64,000 bases of DNA from Desulfovibrio sp. 86 (GTDB taxonomy: Bacteria; Desulfobacterota; Desulfovibrionia; Desulfovibrionales; Desulfovibrionaceae): positions 930,001 through 994,000 of the forward strand of contig NZ_LR738849.1 in assembly GCF_902702915.1 (NCBI RefSeq). Reading direction: 5' to 3'. How positions within the stretch are numbered: position 1 is the stretch's first letter; every line of letters starts with the position of its first letter. Below are positions 36,455 to 44,875 of this stretch, piece after piece. Made by a program: the position numbers and the translations under genes. The notes below the pieces were generated by a model that had not been told where the DNA came from, ran no database searches, and saw only the letters and a program-made list of their open reading frames with translations.

Positions 36455-37768
36455 ATGGTGACATTCGAGGCTCTGCAGCAAGGCAAGGAAACGCTGGCCG
36501 TGGTTGGCCTGGGCTATGTGGGGCTGCCCCTGGCCGTTGCCCTTTCGCGCCACATGAAGGTGCTGGGATTTGACATCAGCGCCCAGCGCGTCAAGGAACT
36601 GCAGGACGGTCATGACCGCACCCGCGAGGTGGACGATGGCAAACTGCAGGCCGCCGACGTGCGCTACACCTGCGACCCCGCCGAACTCAAGCAGGCTGCC
36701 GTCATCATTGTGGCCGTGCCCACGCCCATTGACGGCCACCGCTCCCCTGACCTCACCCCCGTGGTAGGCGCCAGCAAAACCGTTGGCCAGAACATGAGCA
36801 GGGGCTGCGTCGTGGTGTACGAGTCCACCGTCTACCCCGGCCTTACCGAAGAAATCTGCGTGCCCATCCTTGAGCGCGAATCCGGGCTTGCCTTTGGCAA
36901 GGACTTCACCATCGGCTATTCGCCGGAACGCATCAATCCCGGCGACAAGGTGCATACCCTCGAAACCATCACCAAGGTCGTTTCCGGCTCCGACGGCCCC
37001 ACCGCCGACCTGCTGGTCAAGGTGTACGGCTCCGTCGTCACGGCGGGCATTCACCGCGCCTCCAGCATCAAGGTGGCCGAGGCCGCCAAGGTTATCGAAA
37101 ACACCCAGCGCGACCTCAATATCGCCCTCATGAACGAGCTTGCCATCATCTTCGGCCGCCTGGGCATCGACACCCTTGAAGTGCTGGAAGCCGCAGGCAG
37201 CAAGTGGAACTTCCTGCCCTTCCGTCCCGGCCTCGTGGGCGGACACTGCATCGGCGTGGACCCCTACTACCTCACCTACAAGGCCGAGGAACTGGGCTAT
37301 CACCCCGAAGTCATACTGGCGGGCCGCCGCATCAACGACAATATGGGCAAATACGTGGCCGAATGCACGGTCAAGCGCCTTATCAAGAGCGGCCGCGTCA
37401 TCAGCGGCGCGCGCGTGGGCATCTTTGGCTTCACCTTCAAGGAAAACGTGCCCGACCTGCGCAACACCCGCGTGGTGGACGTCATCCGTGAGCTTGAAGA
37501 CTACGGGGTGCAGGTGCTGGTCAGCGACGCCGAGGCCGATCCCGCCGAAGCCCTGCACGAATACGGCCAGATTCTGCTGCCGCAGAAAGACCTGCGCAAT
37601 CTGGACGCCGTGATCCTGGCCGTGGGGCACAGCGCCTACAAGGCCCTGACCCCCGAAGCAATCAAGAGTCTCTTTGCCCAGCCGGACAAGGCCGTGGTGC
37701 TGGACGTGAAAAGCTTCTTCGACCCCGCCGCCATGAGCGGCGCGGGCATAGACTACTGGAGGCTGTGA
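36455..37768 (+). CDS. UDP-N-acetylhexosamine / UDP-glucose 6-dehydrogenase (WbpO/TviB type)
   Basis: This 437-residue enzyme oxidises C6 of a UDP-sugar to the acid. The Rossmann motif is VVGLGYVGLPLAVALS (residues ~15-30). The catalytic cysteine is in GGHCIGVDPYYLTYKAEELGYHPEVILAGRRINDNM (near 263-298), which fits the WbpO/TviB group that acts on UDP-GlcNAc or UDP-GalNAc better than the UDP-glucose group. The C-terminal NAD/UDP domain follows (GFTFKENVPDLRNTRVVDVI). It should feed a surface polysaccharide, but lies among quinone genes, overlapping mqnB by 4 bases (GTGA). Confidence 0.9.
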   Translation: MVTFEALQQGKETLAVVGLGYVGLPLAVALSRHMKVLGFDISAQRVKELQDGHDRTREVDDGKLQAADVRYTCDPAELKQAAVIIVAVPTPIDGHRSPDLTPVVGASKTVGQNMSRGCVVVYESTVYPGLTEEICVPILERESGLAFGKDFTIGYSPERINPGDKVHTLETITKVVSGSDGPTADLLVKVYGSVVTAGIHRASSIKVAEAAKVIENTQRDLNIALMNELAIIFGRLGIDTLEVLEAAGSKWNFLPFRPGLVGGHCIGVDPYYLTYKAEELGYHPEVILAGRRINDNMGKYVAECTVKRLIKSGRVISGARVGIFGFTFKENVPDLRNTRVVDVIRELEDYGVQVLVSDAEADPAEALHEYGQILLPQKDLRNLDAVILAVGHSAYKALTPEAIKSLFAQPDKAVVLDVKSFFDPAAMSGAGIDYWRL

Positions 37769-38565
37769 GCCGCGTGAGCCTGCTTGTCTGCGCCGCCACC
37801 GGCCCGGAACTGGCGGGCCTTTTGCCGGACTTTGCGCCGCCTCTGACGGCTGACGCCAAATCCGGCAGCGCAGCTGCCGCCCAATCTGGAGGGAACAGCG
37901 CAGCTGCCGCCCCCACGGACTGGCCCGAAATGCAACTGTGGCCGGTACGGCTCAAGGCAGTGAGCGCCCTGTGCTGCATCACGGGCATCGGCCCCATCAA
38001 CGCGGCCCTGGCCATGGGCCATGTCCTGAGCCGCGCAGAAGCGGAAGGCACCCCCGTAAGCGCGGTGCTGAACGCGGGTCTGGCAGGCGCATTTGACCTT
38101 GAAGTGCGGCCCCTGCTTTCGCACTGCCTTGTTCGGGAAGAAATCTGGCCCGAATACGGCCTGCATGACGGCCAAAGCGTCACAGCCGGGGCCTTTGGCT
38201 TTCCGCAGTGGCAGCCCCCGCAGGGCGAAGCCGTGCGCGACCGTCTGACGCTGTCCGGCGTGGAGGCTCTGGCCCCCTTTGGCGGCAAATGCGCCAAAGA
38301 CGCTCTGTCTGACTGCCGTTCGCTCACCGTGGCGGGCGTCAGCGCCAGTTTTGCCAGAGCGGCGGATCTGCGGAGCAGGTATCAGGCCGATCTTGAAAAT
38401 ATGGAAGGCTTTGCCGTGGCATATGCCTGCGCACGCCAGGGGATTCCCTGTGTGGAAGTACGCAGCGTGTCCAACAAGGTGGGGCCGCGCGCCAGGGAAG
38501 AAAAAGATTTTCCCGGCGCCCTGCGCGCACTGGCACAGGTGCTGCCCGCCCTTAACCTCATCTGA
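37765..38565 (+). CDS. mqnB: Futalosine hydrolase
   Basis: This 266-residue nucleoside-phosphorylase-fold enzyme of the futalosine menaquinone pathway cleaves futalosine to dehypoxanthine futalosine. Visible are GIGPINAALAMGHVL (residue ~73), NAGLAGAFD (~103), and the substrate-binding ENMEGFAVAYACARQGIPCVEVRSVSNKVG (~210-240). Residues ~28-52 are an insertion made of a 30-bp imperfect tandem duplication (repeat of CAGCGCAGCTGCCGCCC at 37866 and 37896), low in complexity and probably a surface loop. The GTG overlaps the upstream stop; a second in-frame GTG nine bases on is an alternative start. Confidence 0.9.
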   Translation: MSRVSLLVCAATGPELAGLLPDFAPPLTADAKSGSAAAAQSGGNSAAAAPTDWPEMQLWPVRLKAVSALCCITGIGPINAALAMGHVLSRAEAEGTPVSAVLNAGLAGAFDLEVRPLLSHCLVREEIWPEYGLHDGQSVTAGAFGFPQWQPPQGEAVRDRLTLSGVEALAPFGGKCAKDALSDCRSLTVAGVSASFARAADLRSRYQADLENMEGFAVAYACARQGIPCVEVRSVSNKVGPRAREEKDFPGALRALAQVLPALNLI

Positions 38566-38573
38566 GTAGCGAC

Positions 38574-39539
38574 ATGATTCAACTCAAAGCACGCCTCGCC
38601 CTGGAACTGCCAGCCATCAACCGCGCTCTGGACAAGGCCGTGGACACATTGCCCGAACCCGTCCGCCCCATAACCCGCCATATTTTTCAGGCTGGCGGCA
38701 AGCGTTTGCGGCCCCTGCTCACCGTGCTCACGGCGCGATTGCTGGGCAACGGCAATGAAGATATCGTGGATTTGGCCGTCACCCTTGAAATGCTGCACGC
38801 CGCCACCCTGCTGCACGACGATGTGCTGGACAATGCCGTAAGCCGCCGGGGCAAACCTGCGGCCCACACGCTCTACAACGTCTCCAGCGTCATTCTGGCG
38901 GGCGACGCCTTGCTTGCCGGGGCCAACGCCCTGGTGGCCCAACGAGGCGACCCGCGCCTTTCGCGCTGTTTTTCCGAGGCCACAAGCCGCACGGCGGCGG
39001 GCGAGATTCTCGAAATCGCGGCCCAGGGCCGGGTGGACACCAGCGCCGATCAGTATGAGGAAATGGTGCGCGGCAAGACGGCATGGCTTATCCGCGCCGC
39101 CTGTGAGATGGGCGCGCTGGCTGCCGGGGCCGATGTTGCCGCCGTGGCCGCTGCCGCCACCTATGGCGAAAACCTGGGCATGGCCTTTCAGATGGTGGAC
39201 GACGCGCTGGACTTCGCCCCAGAAAGCGCCACGGGCAAGCCCACGGGCGGCGACGTGCGCGAGGGCAAGCTGACCCCGCCCCTGCGCCTCTACCGCGAAA
39301 GCCTGAACGCGGCCGACCGCAAGAGCTTTGACGCGGCCTTTAGCAGCCTGAGCATGACCGAGGCCGACGCCGAGGCCATTGCCCTGCGCATACGCGAAGC
39401 GGGTTTTGACGCCGCCGTGCGCAAACAGGCCGACACATTTCTTGACGCGGCAAGGCGTGCTCTTGACAGCCTGCCCGACAAGCCGGAGCGCAAGGTCATG
39501 TACTACATGGCCGACTATGTGCGCGACAGAAAGAAATAA
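38574..39539 (+). CDS. Long-chain polyprenyl diphosphate synthase
   Basis: This 321-residue trans-prenyltransferase makes the quinone side chain. Both aspartate-rich motifs are intact: LLHDDVLDNA (FARM, residue ~82) and QMVDDALDF (SARM, ~209). GGKRLRPLL (~41) and the GKLTPPLRLYR segment also fit. The residue pattern before the first motif (TLEMLHAATLLHDD) lacks large blocking residues, which suits long products (C35-C45), matching the quinone cluster. Confidence 0.9.
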   Translation: MIQLKARLALELPAINRALDKAVDTLPEPVRPITRHIFQAGGKRLRPLLTVLTARLLGNGNEDIVDLAVTLEMLHAATLLHDDVLDNAVSRRGKPAAHTLYNVSSVILAGDALLAGANALVAQRGDPRLSRCFSEATSRTAAGEILEIAAQGRVDTSADQYEEMVRGKTAWLIRAACEMGALAAGADVAAVAAAATYGENLGMAFQMVDDALDFAPESATGKPTGGDVREGKLTPPLRLYRESLNAADRKSFDAAFSSLSMTEADAEAIALRIREAGFDAAVRKQADTFLDAARRALDSLPDKPERKVMYYMADYVRDRKK

Positions 39540-39564
39540 GCTGTAACCTCACGAGGAAGCACCA

Positions 39565-42564
39565 ATGCTCTACCGGGTGGAAACCGGCCTGCACGCCGGA
39601 CTGGACGATACGCAGGGTCGCAAGACGGCCCAGCACCTGCTCAAAGCCCTTAACCTTTCCACGGGTTCCGTGCGTCAGATCAAGGTCTTTACGGCCGAGG
39701 GCCTCAGCGAGGCCCAGGTCAGACGGCTGCTGGATGAAGGCATCTGGCATGACCCCATCCTGCAGGCTGCCTCTCTTGAGCCTCTGCCCGCTGGCCAGCC
39801 CGAACCGGACTGGTATGTGGAAGTGGGCTTTCGCCCCGGCGTGACGGACAACGAGGCCCGCACCGCGCGCGACACCGCCGCCATGGTGCTGGACATCCCG
39901 CGTGACAGCCTGCGCGTCTACACCGCCGTGCAGCACCGCATCGTCAATGATCCCGCCGCTCCCCTGACCCGCGAGCAGGTGGACATGCTGGCCCGCGACC
40001 TACTCTGCAACACGCTCATCCAGCGCTACCGCATCAAGAGCCGTGAAGAATGGCAGGCCAGCCCCGGCTTTGAAGCGCAAGCCGCGCAGGTCACCGGCGA
40101 AGCCAATGACACGGTGGACACCATCACCCTGTCCGGCATGAGCGACGACGACCTCACCCAGGCCAGCCGCGCCAATACCTGGGCGCTGAACCTCAAGGAA
40201 ATGCACAGCATCCGCGAGCAGTTCACCGCCCCCGACGAAGTGGCGCGCCGCAAGGCCCTGGGCCTGCCCGGCGACCCCACTGACGTGGAAATGGAAGTGC
40301 TGGCCCAGACCTGGTCCGAGCACTGCAAACACAAGATTTTCGCCTCGCGCATTGACTATGTCGATGCGGATACGGGCCGCCGCGAAGTGGTGGACAACCT
40401 GTACAAAACCTGCATCCGCGACGCCACGGCCATCTTGCGCGAGCGCATGGGCGTAAATGACTACTGCAAGTCCGTGTTCAAGGACAATGCGGGCGTCATC
40501 GCCTTTATCAACGGCTACGACGCCTGCATCAAGGTGGAAACGCACAACAGCCCTTCGGCCCTTGACCCCTACGGCGGCGCGCTTACGGGCATTGTGGGCG
40601 TCAACCGCGACCCCATGGGCACGGGCATGGGCGCGGAACTTGTCTGCAACACGGACGTGTTCTGCTTTGCCTCGCCCTTTTACGACAAAGCCCTGCCCCC
40701 GCGCCTGCTGCACCCCCGCCGCGTGCTGGAAGGCGTGCGCGAAGGCGTGGAGCACGGCGGCAACAAGTCCGGCATTCCCACGGTCAACGGCTCACTGGTT
40801 TTTGACGAGCGCTATCTGGGCAAGCCGCTGGTCTACTGCGGCACGGTGGGCGTGATTCCGGCCGAAATCCACGGCCGCCCCGGCTGGTTCAAAAAGGCCG
40901 AAACCGGCGACTTCATCGTCATGACCGGCGGGCGCATCGGCAAGGACGGCATCCACGGGGCCACCTTCTCTTCCGAAGAGCTGCATGAAGGCTCCCCTGC
41001 CACTGCCGTGCAGATCGGCGACCCCATCACCCAGCGCAAGATGTACGACTTCATCATGCGCGCCCGCGACCTTGGCCTCTACCACGCCATTACCGACAAC
41101 GGCGCTGGCGGTCTGTCCTCTTCCGTGGGCGAAATGGCCGAAGACACGGGCGGCTGCGTGCTGGACATCGCCAAGGCCCCCCTCAAGTACGACGGACTGC
41201 GCCCCTGGGAAATCCTGCTCTCCGAAGCGCAGGAACGCATGACCCTGGCCGTGCCGCCCGAAAAGCTGGACGAATTCATGGAACTGGCCGCCCGTATGGA
41301 CGTGGAAGCCACGGCCCTCGGCACGTTCACCGAATCCGGCTACTTCGAGGTGCGCTACAATGACCGCATCGTGGCCTCCATGCCCATGCAGTTCATGCAC
41401 GAGGGCGTGCCCCAGCTTGAACTGGAAGCCGAGTGGAAGGCTCCTGAAATCAAGGAAATCAGCGTGGATGTGGCCGACGCGGATCAGGGCGCTTTTCTCA
41501 AGCGCATGCTGAGCCGCCTCAACATCTGCTCCAAGGAATACATCATCCGCCAGTACGACCACGAAGTGCGCGGCGGCAGCGTCATCAAGCCTCTGGTGGG
41601 CGTCAAGCGCGACGGCCCGGCTGACGCGGGCGTGCTGCGCCCCCTGCTGGAATCCGACGCCGGGCTTGTGATTTCCCACGGCATCTGCCCCAAGTTCAGC
41701 GATTACGACACCTACTGGATGATGGCCAACGCCATGGACGAGGCCATACGCAATGCCGTGGCCGTGGGTGCGGACCCCGACGCCCTGGCCGGGGTGGACA
41801 ACTTCTGCTGGTGCGACCCTGTGGTCAGCCCCTCCAATCCTGACGGCCGCTACAAGCTGGCCCAGCTTGTGCGCGCCTGCCGCGCCCTGCGCCAGTTCAG
41901 CCTTGCCTTCGGCGTGCCCTGCATTTCCGGCAAGGACTCTATGAAGAACGACTACACCGGCGGCGGCGAGCGTATTTCCATCCCGCCCACGGTGCTGTTC
42001 TCTGTTCTTGGCGTCATCCGCAACGTCACCGCCACCCAGACGTCGGACTTCAAGAAAGCCGGCGACTACATCTACCTGATGGGCGGCACCTGGAACGAAA
42101 TGGCGGGCAGCGAGGCCGCTGACGAACTGGGCCTCAAGGGCGGCCATGTGCCCCATGTGGACGCCGCCTCCGCCATGGCGCGCTACCGCGCGGTTTCCGC
42201 CCTTATGGGCCAGCGGGCCATCTCGGCCTGCCACGACTGCTCGGACGGCGGCCTGGCCGTGGCCCTGGCTGAAATGTGCATCGGCGGCCGCCTGGGCGCG
42301 GAACTCGACCTGGACGCCGTACACGCCATGCAGTGCATGAACACGACGGAACTGCTGTACAGCGAGAGCGCCAGCCGCCTGCTTGTGAGCGTCAAGCCCG
42401 AACTGGCCATGATCTTTGACGCCTTTGGGCAGTGGCAGCTCTGCTCTCGCGTGGGCGTGGTCACCGCCGACAGCCGCCTGACCATCAAGTCCGGCGACAG
42501 CGTCATCGCCAACGAAGACGTGGAAGATCTTGCGCGCGCCTTCAAGGTCACGCTGGACTGGTAG
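39565..42564 (+). CDS. purL: Phosphoribosylformylglycinamidine synthase, large subunit
   Basis: This 999-residue purine enzyme converts FGAR to FGAM with ATP and ammonia. Residues 1-180 resemble the PurS-like fold of large PurL proteins; two AIRS-type ATP domains follow (TWSEHCKHKIF and VKVETHNSPSALDPYGGALTGIVG near 245 and 325; ITDNGAGGLSSSVGEMAEDTGG near 510; CISGKDSMKNDYTGGGERISIPPT near 785). No glutaminase domain follows, so it must pair with a separate PurQ, absent here. GAGGAAG precedes the ATG. Confidence 0.94.
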   Translation: MLYRVETGLHAGLDDTQGRKTAQHLLKALNLSTGSVRQIKVFTAEGLSEAQVRRLLDEGIWHDPILQAASLEPLPAGQPEPDWYVEVGFRPGVTDNEARTARDTAAMVLDIPRDSLRVYTAVQHRIVNDPAAPLTREQVDMLARDLLCNTLIQRYRIKSREEWQASPGFEAQAAQVTGEANDTVDTITLSGMSDDDLTQASRANTWALNLKEMHSIREQFTAPDEVARRKALGLPGDPTDVEMEVLAQTWSEHCKHKIFASRIDYVDADTGRREVVDNLYKTCIRDATAILRERMGVNDYCKSVFKDNAGVIAFINGYDACIKVETHNSPSALDPYGGALTGIVGVNRDPMGTGMGAELVCNTDVFCFASPFYDKALPPRLLHPRRVLEGVREGVEHGGNKSGIPTVNGSLVFDERYLGKPLVYCGTVGVIPAEIHGRPGWFKKAETGDFIVMTGGRIGKDGIHGATFSSEELHEGSPATAVQIGDPITQRKMYDFIMRARDLGLYHAITDNGAGGLSSSVGEMAEDTGGCVLDIAKAPLKYDGLRPWEILLSEAQERMTLAVPPEKLDEFMELAARMDVEATALGTFTESGYFEVRYNDRIVASMPMQFMHEGVPQLELEAEWKAPEIKEISVDVADADQGAFLKRMLSRLNICSKEYIIRQYDHEVRGGSVIKPLVGVKRDGPADAGVLRPLLESDAGLVISHGICPKFSDYDTYWMMANAMDEAIRNAVAVGADPDALAGVDNFCWCDPVVSPSNPDGRYKLAQLVRACRALRQFSLAFGVPCISGKDSMKNDYTGGGERISIPPTVLFSVLGVIRNVTATQTSDFKKAGDYIYLMGGTWNEMAGSEAADELGLKGGHVPHVDAASAMARYRAVSALMGQRAISACHDCSDGGLAVALAEMCIGGRLGAELDLDAVHAMQCMNTTELLYSESASRLLVSVKPELAMIFDAFGQWQLCSRVGVVTADSRLTIKSGDSVIANEDVEDLARAFKVTLDW

Positions 42565-42588
42565 CACAACCCCAAACTGCGCGAATAT

Positions 42589-42622
42589 GGAAATGCCGCT
42601 GGCTGTGACCAGCGGCATTTCC
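42589..42622 (+). terminator. Hairpin after purL
   Basis: The 14-bp perfect stem GGAAATGCCGCTGG/CCAGCGGCATTTCC has a 6-base loop, 24 bases after the purL stop. The insertion array begins six bases later. There is no T-run directly after the stem. Confidence 0.7.
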
Positions 42623-42775
42623 TGTATAATAAATATCCCCCGGCATAGCCGGGGGTTTTTCATATGCGCCTGTAAGGCTCTCTTACCAGCTGCGCCCTAG
42701 CAGGCGCATGCACGATCTGACATTTGCATTTCTGTTACTTGCGGCCCGTAAACGGGCTTCCAGGGTATGGAAGGC

Positions 42776-43192
42776 TCAACTGATCACCGAGCTTATCTCT
42801 GTCAGTTGTTTCTTTATATAGTCTTGAATTTTTGCAGTATTTTTACCCACGGTATCTACATAAAACCCACGACACCAAAACTCACGGCTGCGGTATTTAA
42901 ACTTGAGATCGCCAAATTGCTCATAGAGCATTAAACTACTTTTACCTTTTAAGTACCCCATAAAACTCGACACACTTATTTTCGGGGGTATCTCAAGTAG
43001 CATGTGGATATGGTCAGGGCAGCATTCTGCTTCTAATATTTTTACATCTTTCCACTCACACAGCTTACGCAAAATATCACCTACCGCTCGCCTTTTCTCT
43101 CCATAAAATACTTGTCTGCGATATTTGGGGGCAAAGACGATGTGATATTTACAGTTCCACTTTGTGTGAGCTAAACTTTTTGCGTCACCCAT
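42776..43192 (-). CDS. tnpA: IS200-family transposase TnpA (copy 1)
   Basis: This 138-residue Y1 transposase has the HUH motif in DHIHMLLEIPP (residue ~61) and a single catalytic tyrosine, probably Tyr125 in IQDYIKKQ. KYHIVFAPKYRRQVF at the N terminus and the KGKSS segment (~85) are family hallmarks. It acts as a dimer on single-stranded DNA of the lagging strand. The length is close to the usual 140-155 residues and the frame is intact, so the element should be active. The ribosome site GGAGG is buried in a long hairpin. Confidence 0.95.
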   Translation of the reverse strand: MGDAKSLAHTKWNCKYHIVFAPKYRRQVFYGEKRRAVGDILRKLCEWKDVKILEAECCPDHIHMLLEIPPKISVSSFMGYLKGKSSLMLYEQFGDLKFKYRSREFWCRGFYVDTVGKNTAKIQDYIKKQLTEISSVIS

Positions 43193-43198
43193 TGTGAC

Positions 43199-43262
43199 CT
43201 CCTTTTGATTTGTTTCTTTTGCAGTTGCCAGACCGCAAGTTGTTGTAACAAATCAAAAGGAG
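43199..43262 (-). promoter_or_regulatory. tnpA leader hairpin that hides the ribosome site (copy 1)
   Basis: The 16-base arms CTCCTTTTGATTTGTT (43199-43214) and AACAAATCAAAAGGAG (43247-43262) are exact complements across a 32-base loop. Read as tnpA mRNA, the arm next to the gene contains the GGAG of the ribosome site, so translation should be blocked unless the stem opens. The same structure is at 43902-43965 and 44605-44668. Confidence 0.75.
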
Positions 43263-43330
43263 TTTTGCTGACGTGCTTAAAGCTTTAAGCTTTACGGAAC
43301 CCCCCGCCTAGCGGGGGGTTTTCTACATAC

Positions 43331-44033
43331 AATAAATATCCCCCGGCATAGCCGGGGGTTTTTCATATGCGCCTGTAAGGCTCTCTTACCAGCTGCGCCC
43401 TAGCAGGCGCATGCACGATCTGACATTTGCATTTCTGTTACTTGCGGCCCGTAAACGGGCTTCCAGGGTATGGAAGGCTCAACTGATCACCGAGCTTATC
43501 TCTGTCAGTTGTTTCTTTATATAGTCTTGAATTTTTGCAGTATTTTTACCCACGGTATCTACATAAAACCCACGACACCAAAACTCACGGCTGCGGTATT
43601 TAAACTTGAGATCGCCAAATTGCTCATAGAGCATTAAACTACTTTTACCTTTTAAGTACCCCATAAAACTCGACACACTTATTTTCGGGGGTATCTCAAG
43701 TAGCATGTGGATATGGTCAGGGCAGCATTCTGCTTCTAATATTTTTACATCTTTCCACTCACACAGCTTACGCAAAATATCACCTACCGCTCGCCTTTTC
43801 TCTCCATAAAATACTTGTCTGCGATATTTGGGGGCAAAGACGATGTGATATTTACAGTTCCACTTTGTGTGAGCTAAACTTTTTGCGTCACCCATTGTGA
43901 CCTCCTTTTGATTTGTTTCTTTTGCAGTTGCCAGACCGCAAGTTGTTGTAACAAATCAAAAGGAGTTTTGCTGACGTGCTTAAAGCTTTAAGCTTTACGG
44001 AACCCCCCGCCTAGCGGGGGGTTTTCTACATAC
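43331..44033 (-). mobile_element. IS200-type element, tandem copy 2 of 3
   Basis: Middle unit of the head-to-tail array, offset exactly 703 bases from copy 1. Its right end directly abuts the left end of copy 1 and its left end abuts the right end of copy 3, so both junctions read ...CTACATAC|AATAAATATCCCCC... on the plus strand. Confidence 0.9.
43479..43895 (-). CDS. tnpA: IS200-family transposase TnpA (copy 2)
   Basis: Encodes the same 138-residue protein as copy 1, residue for residue, with the same leader hairpin. An intact HUH motif and catalytic tyrosine mean that each copy could supply transposase. Confidence 0.95.
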   Translation of the reverse strand: MGDAKSLAHTKWNCKYHIVFAPKYRRQVFYGEKRRAVGDILRKLCEWKDVKILEAECCPDHIHMLLEIPPKISVSSFMGYLKGKSSLMLYEQFGDLKFKYRSREFWCRGFYVDTVGKNTAKIQDYIKKQLTEISSVIS

Positions 44034-44736
44034 AATAAATATCCCCCGGCATAGCCGGGGGTTTTTCATATGCGCCTGTAAGGCTCTCTTACCAGCTGCG
44101 CCCTAGCAGGCGCATGCACGATCTGACATTTGCATTTCTGTTACTTGCGGCCCGTAAACGGGCTTCCAGGGTATGGAAGGCTCAACTGATCACCGAGCTT
44201 ATCTCTGTCAGTTGTTTCTTTATATAGTCTTGAATTTTTGCAGTATTTTTACCCACGGTATCTACATAAAACCCACGACACCAAAACTCACGGCTGCGGT
44301 ATTTAAACTTGAGATCGCCAAATTGCTCATAGAGCATTAAACTACTTTTACCTTTTAAGTACCCCATAAAACTCGACACACTTATTTTCGGGGGTATCTC
44401 AAGTAGCATGTGGATATGGTCAGGGCAGCATTCTGCTTCTAATATTTTTACATCTTTCCACTCACACAGCTTACGCAAAATATCACCTACCGCTCGCCTT
44501 TTCTCTCCATAAAATACTTGTCTGCGATATTTGGGGGCAAAGACGATGTGATATTTACAGTTCCACTTTGTGTGAGCTAAACTTTTTGCGTCACCCATTG
44601 TGACCTCCTTTTGATTTGTTTCTTTTGCAGTTGCCAGACCGCAAGTTGTTGTAACAAATCAAAAGGAGTTTTGCTGACGTGCTTAAAGCTTTAAGCTTTA
44701 CGGAACCCCCCGCCTAGCGGGGGGTTTTCTACATAC
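44034..44736 (-). mobile_element. IS200-type element, tandem copy 3 of 3
   Basis: Leftmost unit in the direction of tnpA transcription. Its left end follows directly on the TTTTT of a minus-strand terminator hairpin (44740-44770), which is probably the original insertion target. The flanks imply an empty site reading CATTTCCTGTAT|AAAAAGCCCCGC on the plus strand. Confidence 0.9.
44182..44598 (-). CDS. tnpA: IS200-family transposase TnpA (copy 3)
   Basis: Third identical 138-residue transposase. Being first in the minus-strand direction, it is the copy most exposed to read-through from the basic secreted protein gene upstream, although a terminator and the left-end hairpin stand in between. 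Confidence 0.95.
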   Translation of the reverse strand: MGDAKSLAHTKWNCKYHIVFAPKYRRQVFYGEKRRAVGDILRKLCEWKDVKILEAECCPDHIHMLLEIPPKISVSSFMGYLKGKSSLMLYEQFGDLKFKYRSREFWCRGFYVDTVGKNTAKIQDYIKKQLTEISSVIS

Positions 44737-44739
44737 AAA

Positions 44740-44770
44740 AAGCCCCGCAGGCATGTTGCCTGCGGGGCTT
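44740..44770 (-). terminator. Terminator on the minus strand; likely IS200 target
   Basis: A 14-bp perfect stem AAGCCCCGCAGGCA/TGCCTGCGGGGCTT with a 3-base loop ends in TTTTT on the minus strand. It probably ends transcription of the secreted protein gene at 45068-45559. Confidence 0.8.
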
Positions 44771-44875
44771 GATATTGCTGCCAAACCATGCGTTTACGGG
44801 GGGTCTTCAGGGTGTGCAGCCGCGAAGAGATTGCCTGTGAGCCGCATGCGGCTGGCGGAAAGCGCGTCAGTCGTC

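Larger units (their letters stand above)
42628..43330 (-). mobile_element. IS200-type element, tandem copy 1 of 3
   Basis: This 703-base unit carries tnpA only. On the minus strand it has a left-end hairpin (CCCCCCGC-TAGG-like stem, 43304-43322), a leader that folds over the tnpA ribosome site, tnpA, ~150 bases of structured non-coding sequence, and a right-end hairpin (CCCCCGGCTATGCCGGGGG, 42636-42656). The boundary is ambiguous by two bases. There is no terminal inverted repeat or target duplication of the DDE type, as expected for HUH/Y1 elements. The three copies appear identical wherever I compared them and follow each other without spacer. Confidence 0.9.

Noticed and set aside
35027..37630. 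Very long minus-strand open frame (867 residues) across menG and the UDP-sugar dehydrogenase
   Set aside because: It lies opposite well-supported genes; its His/Gly/Ala-rich translation is the antisense pattern of GC-rich coding DNA and has no family motif or ribosome site.
40792..42663. 623-residue minus-strand open frame opposite purL
   Set aside because: Antisense shadow of a strongly conserved gene; composition (His, Gln, Val, Gly) is typical of such shadows.
42657..42775. TnpB guide RNA within the IS200 tails
   Set aside because: No tnpB is present and the identical copies give no covariation evidence; kept only as a speculative finding.
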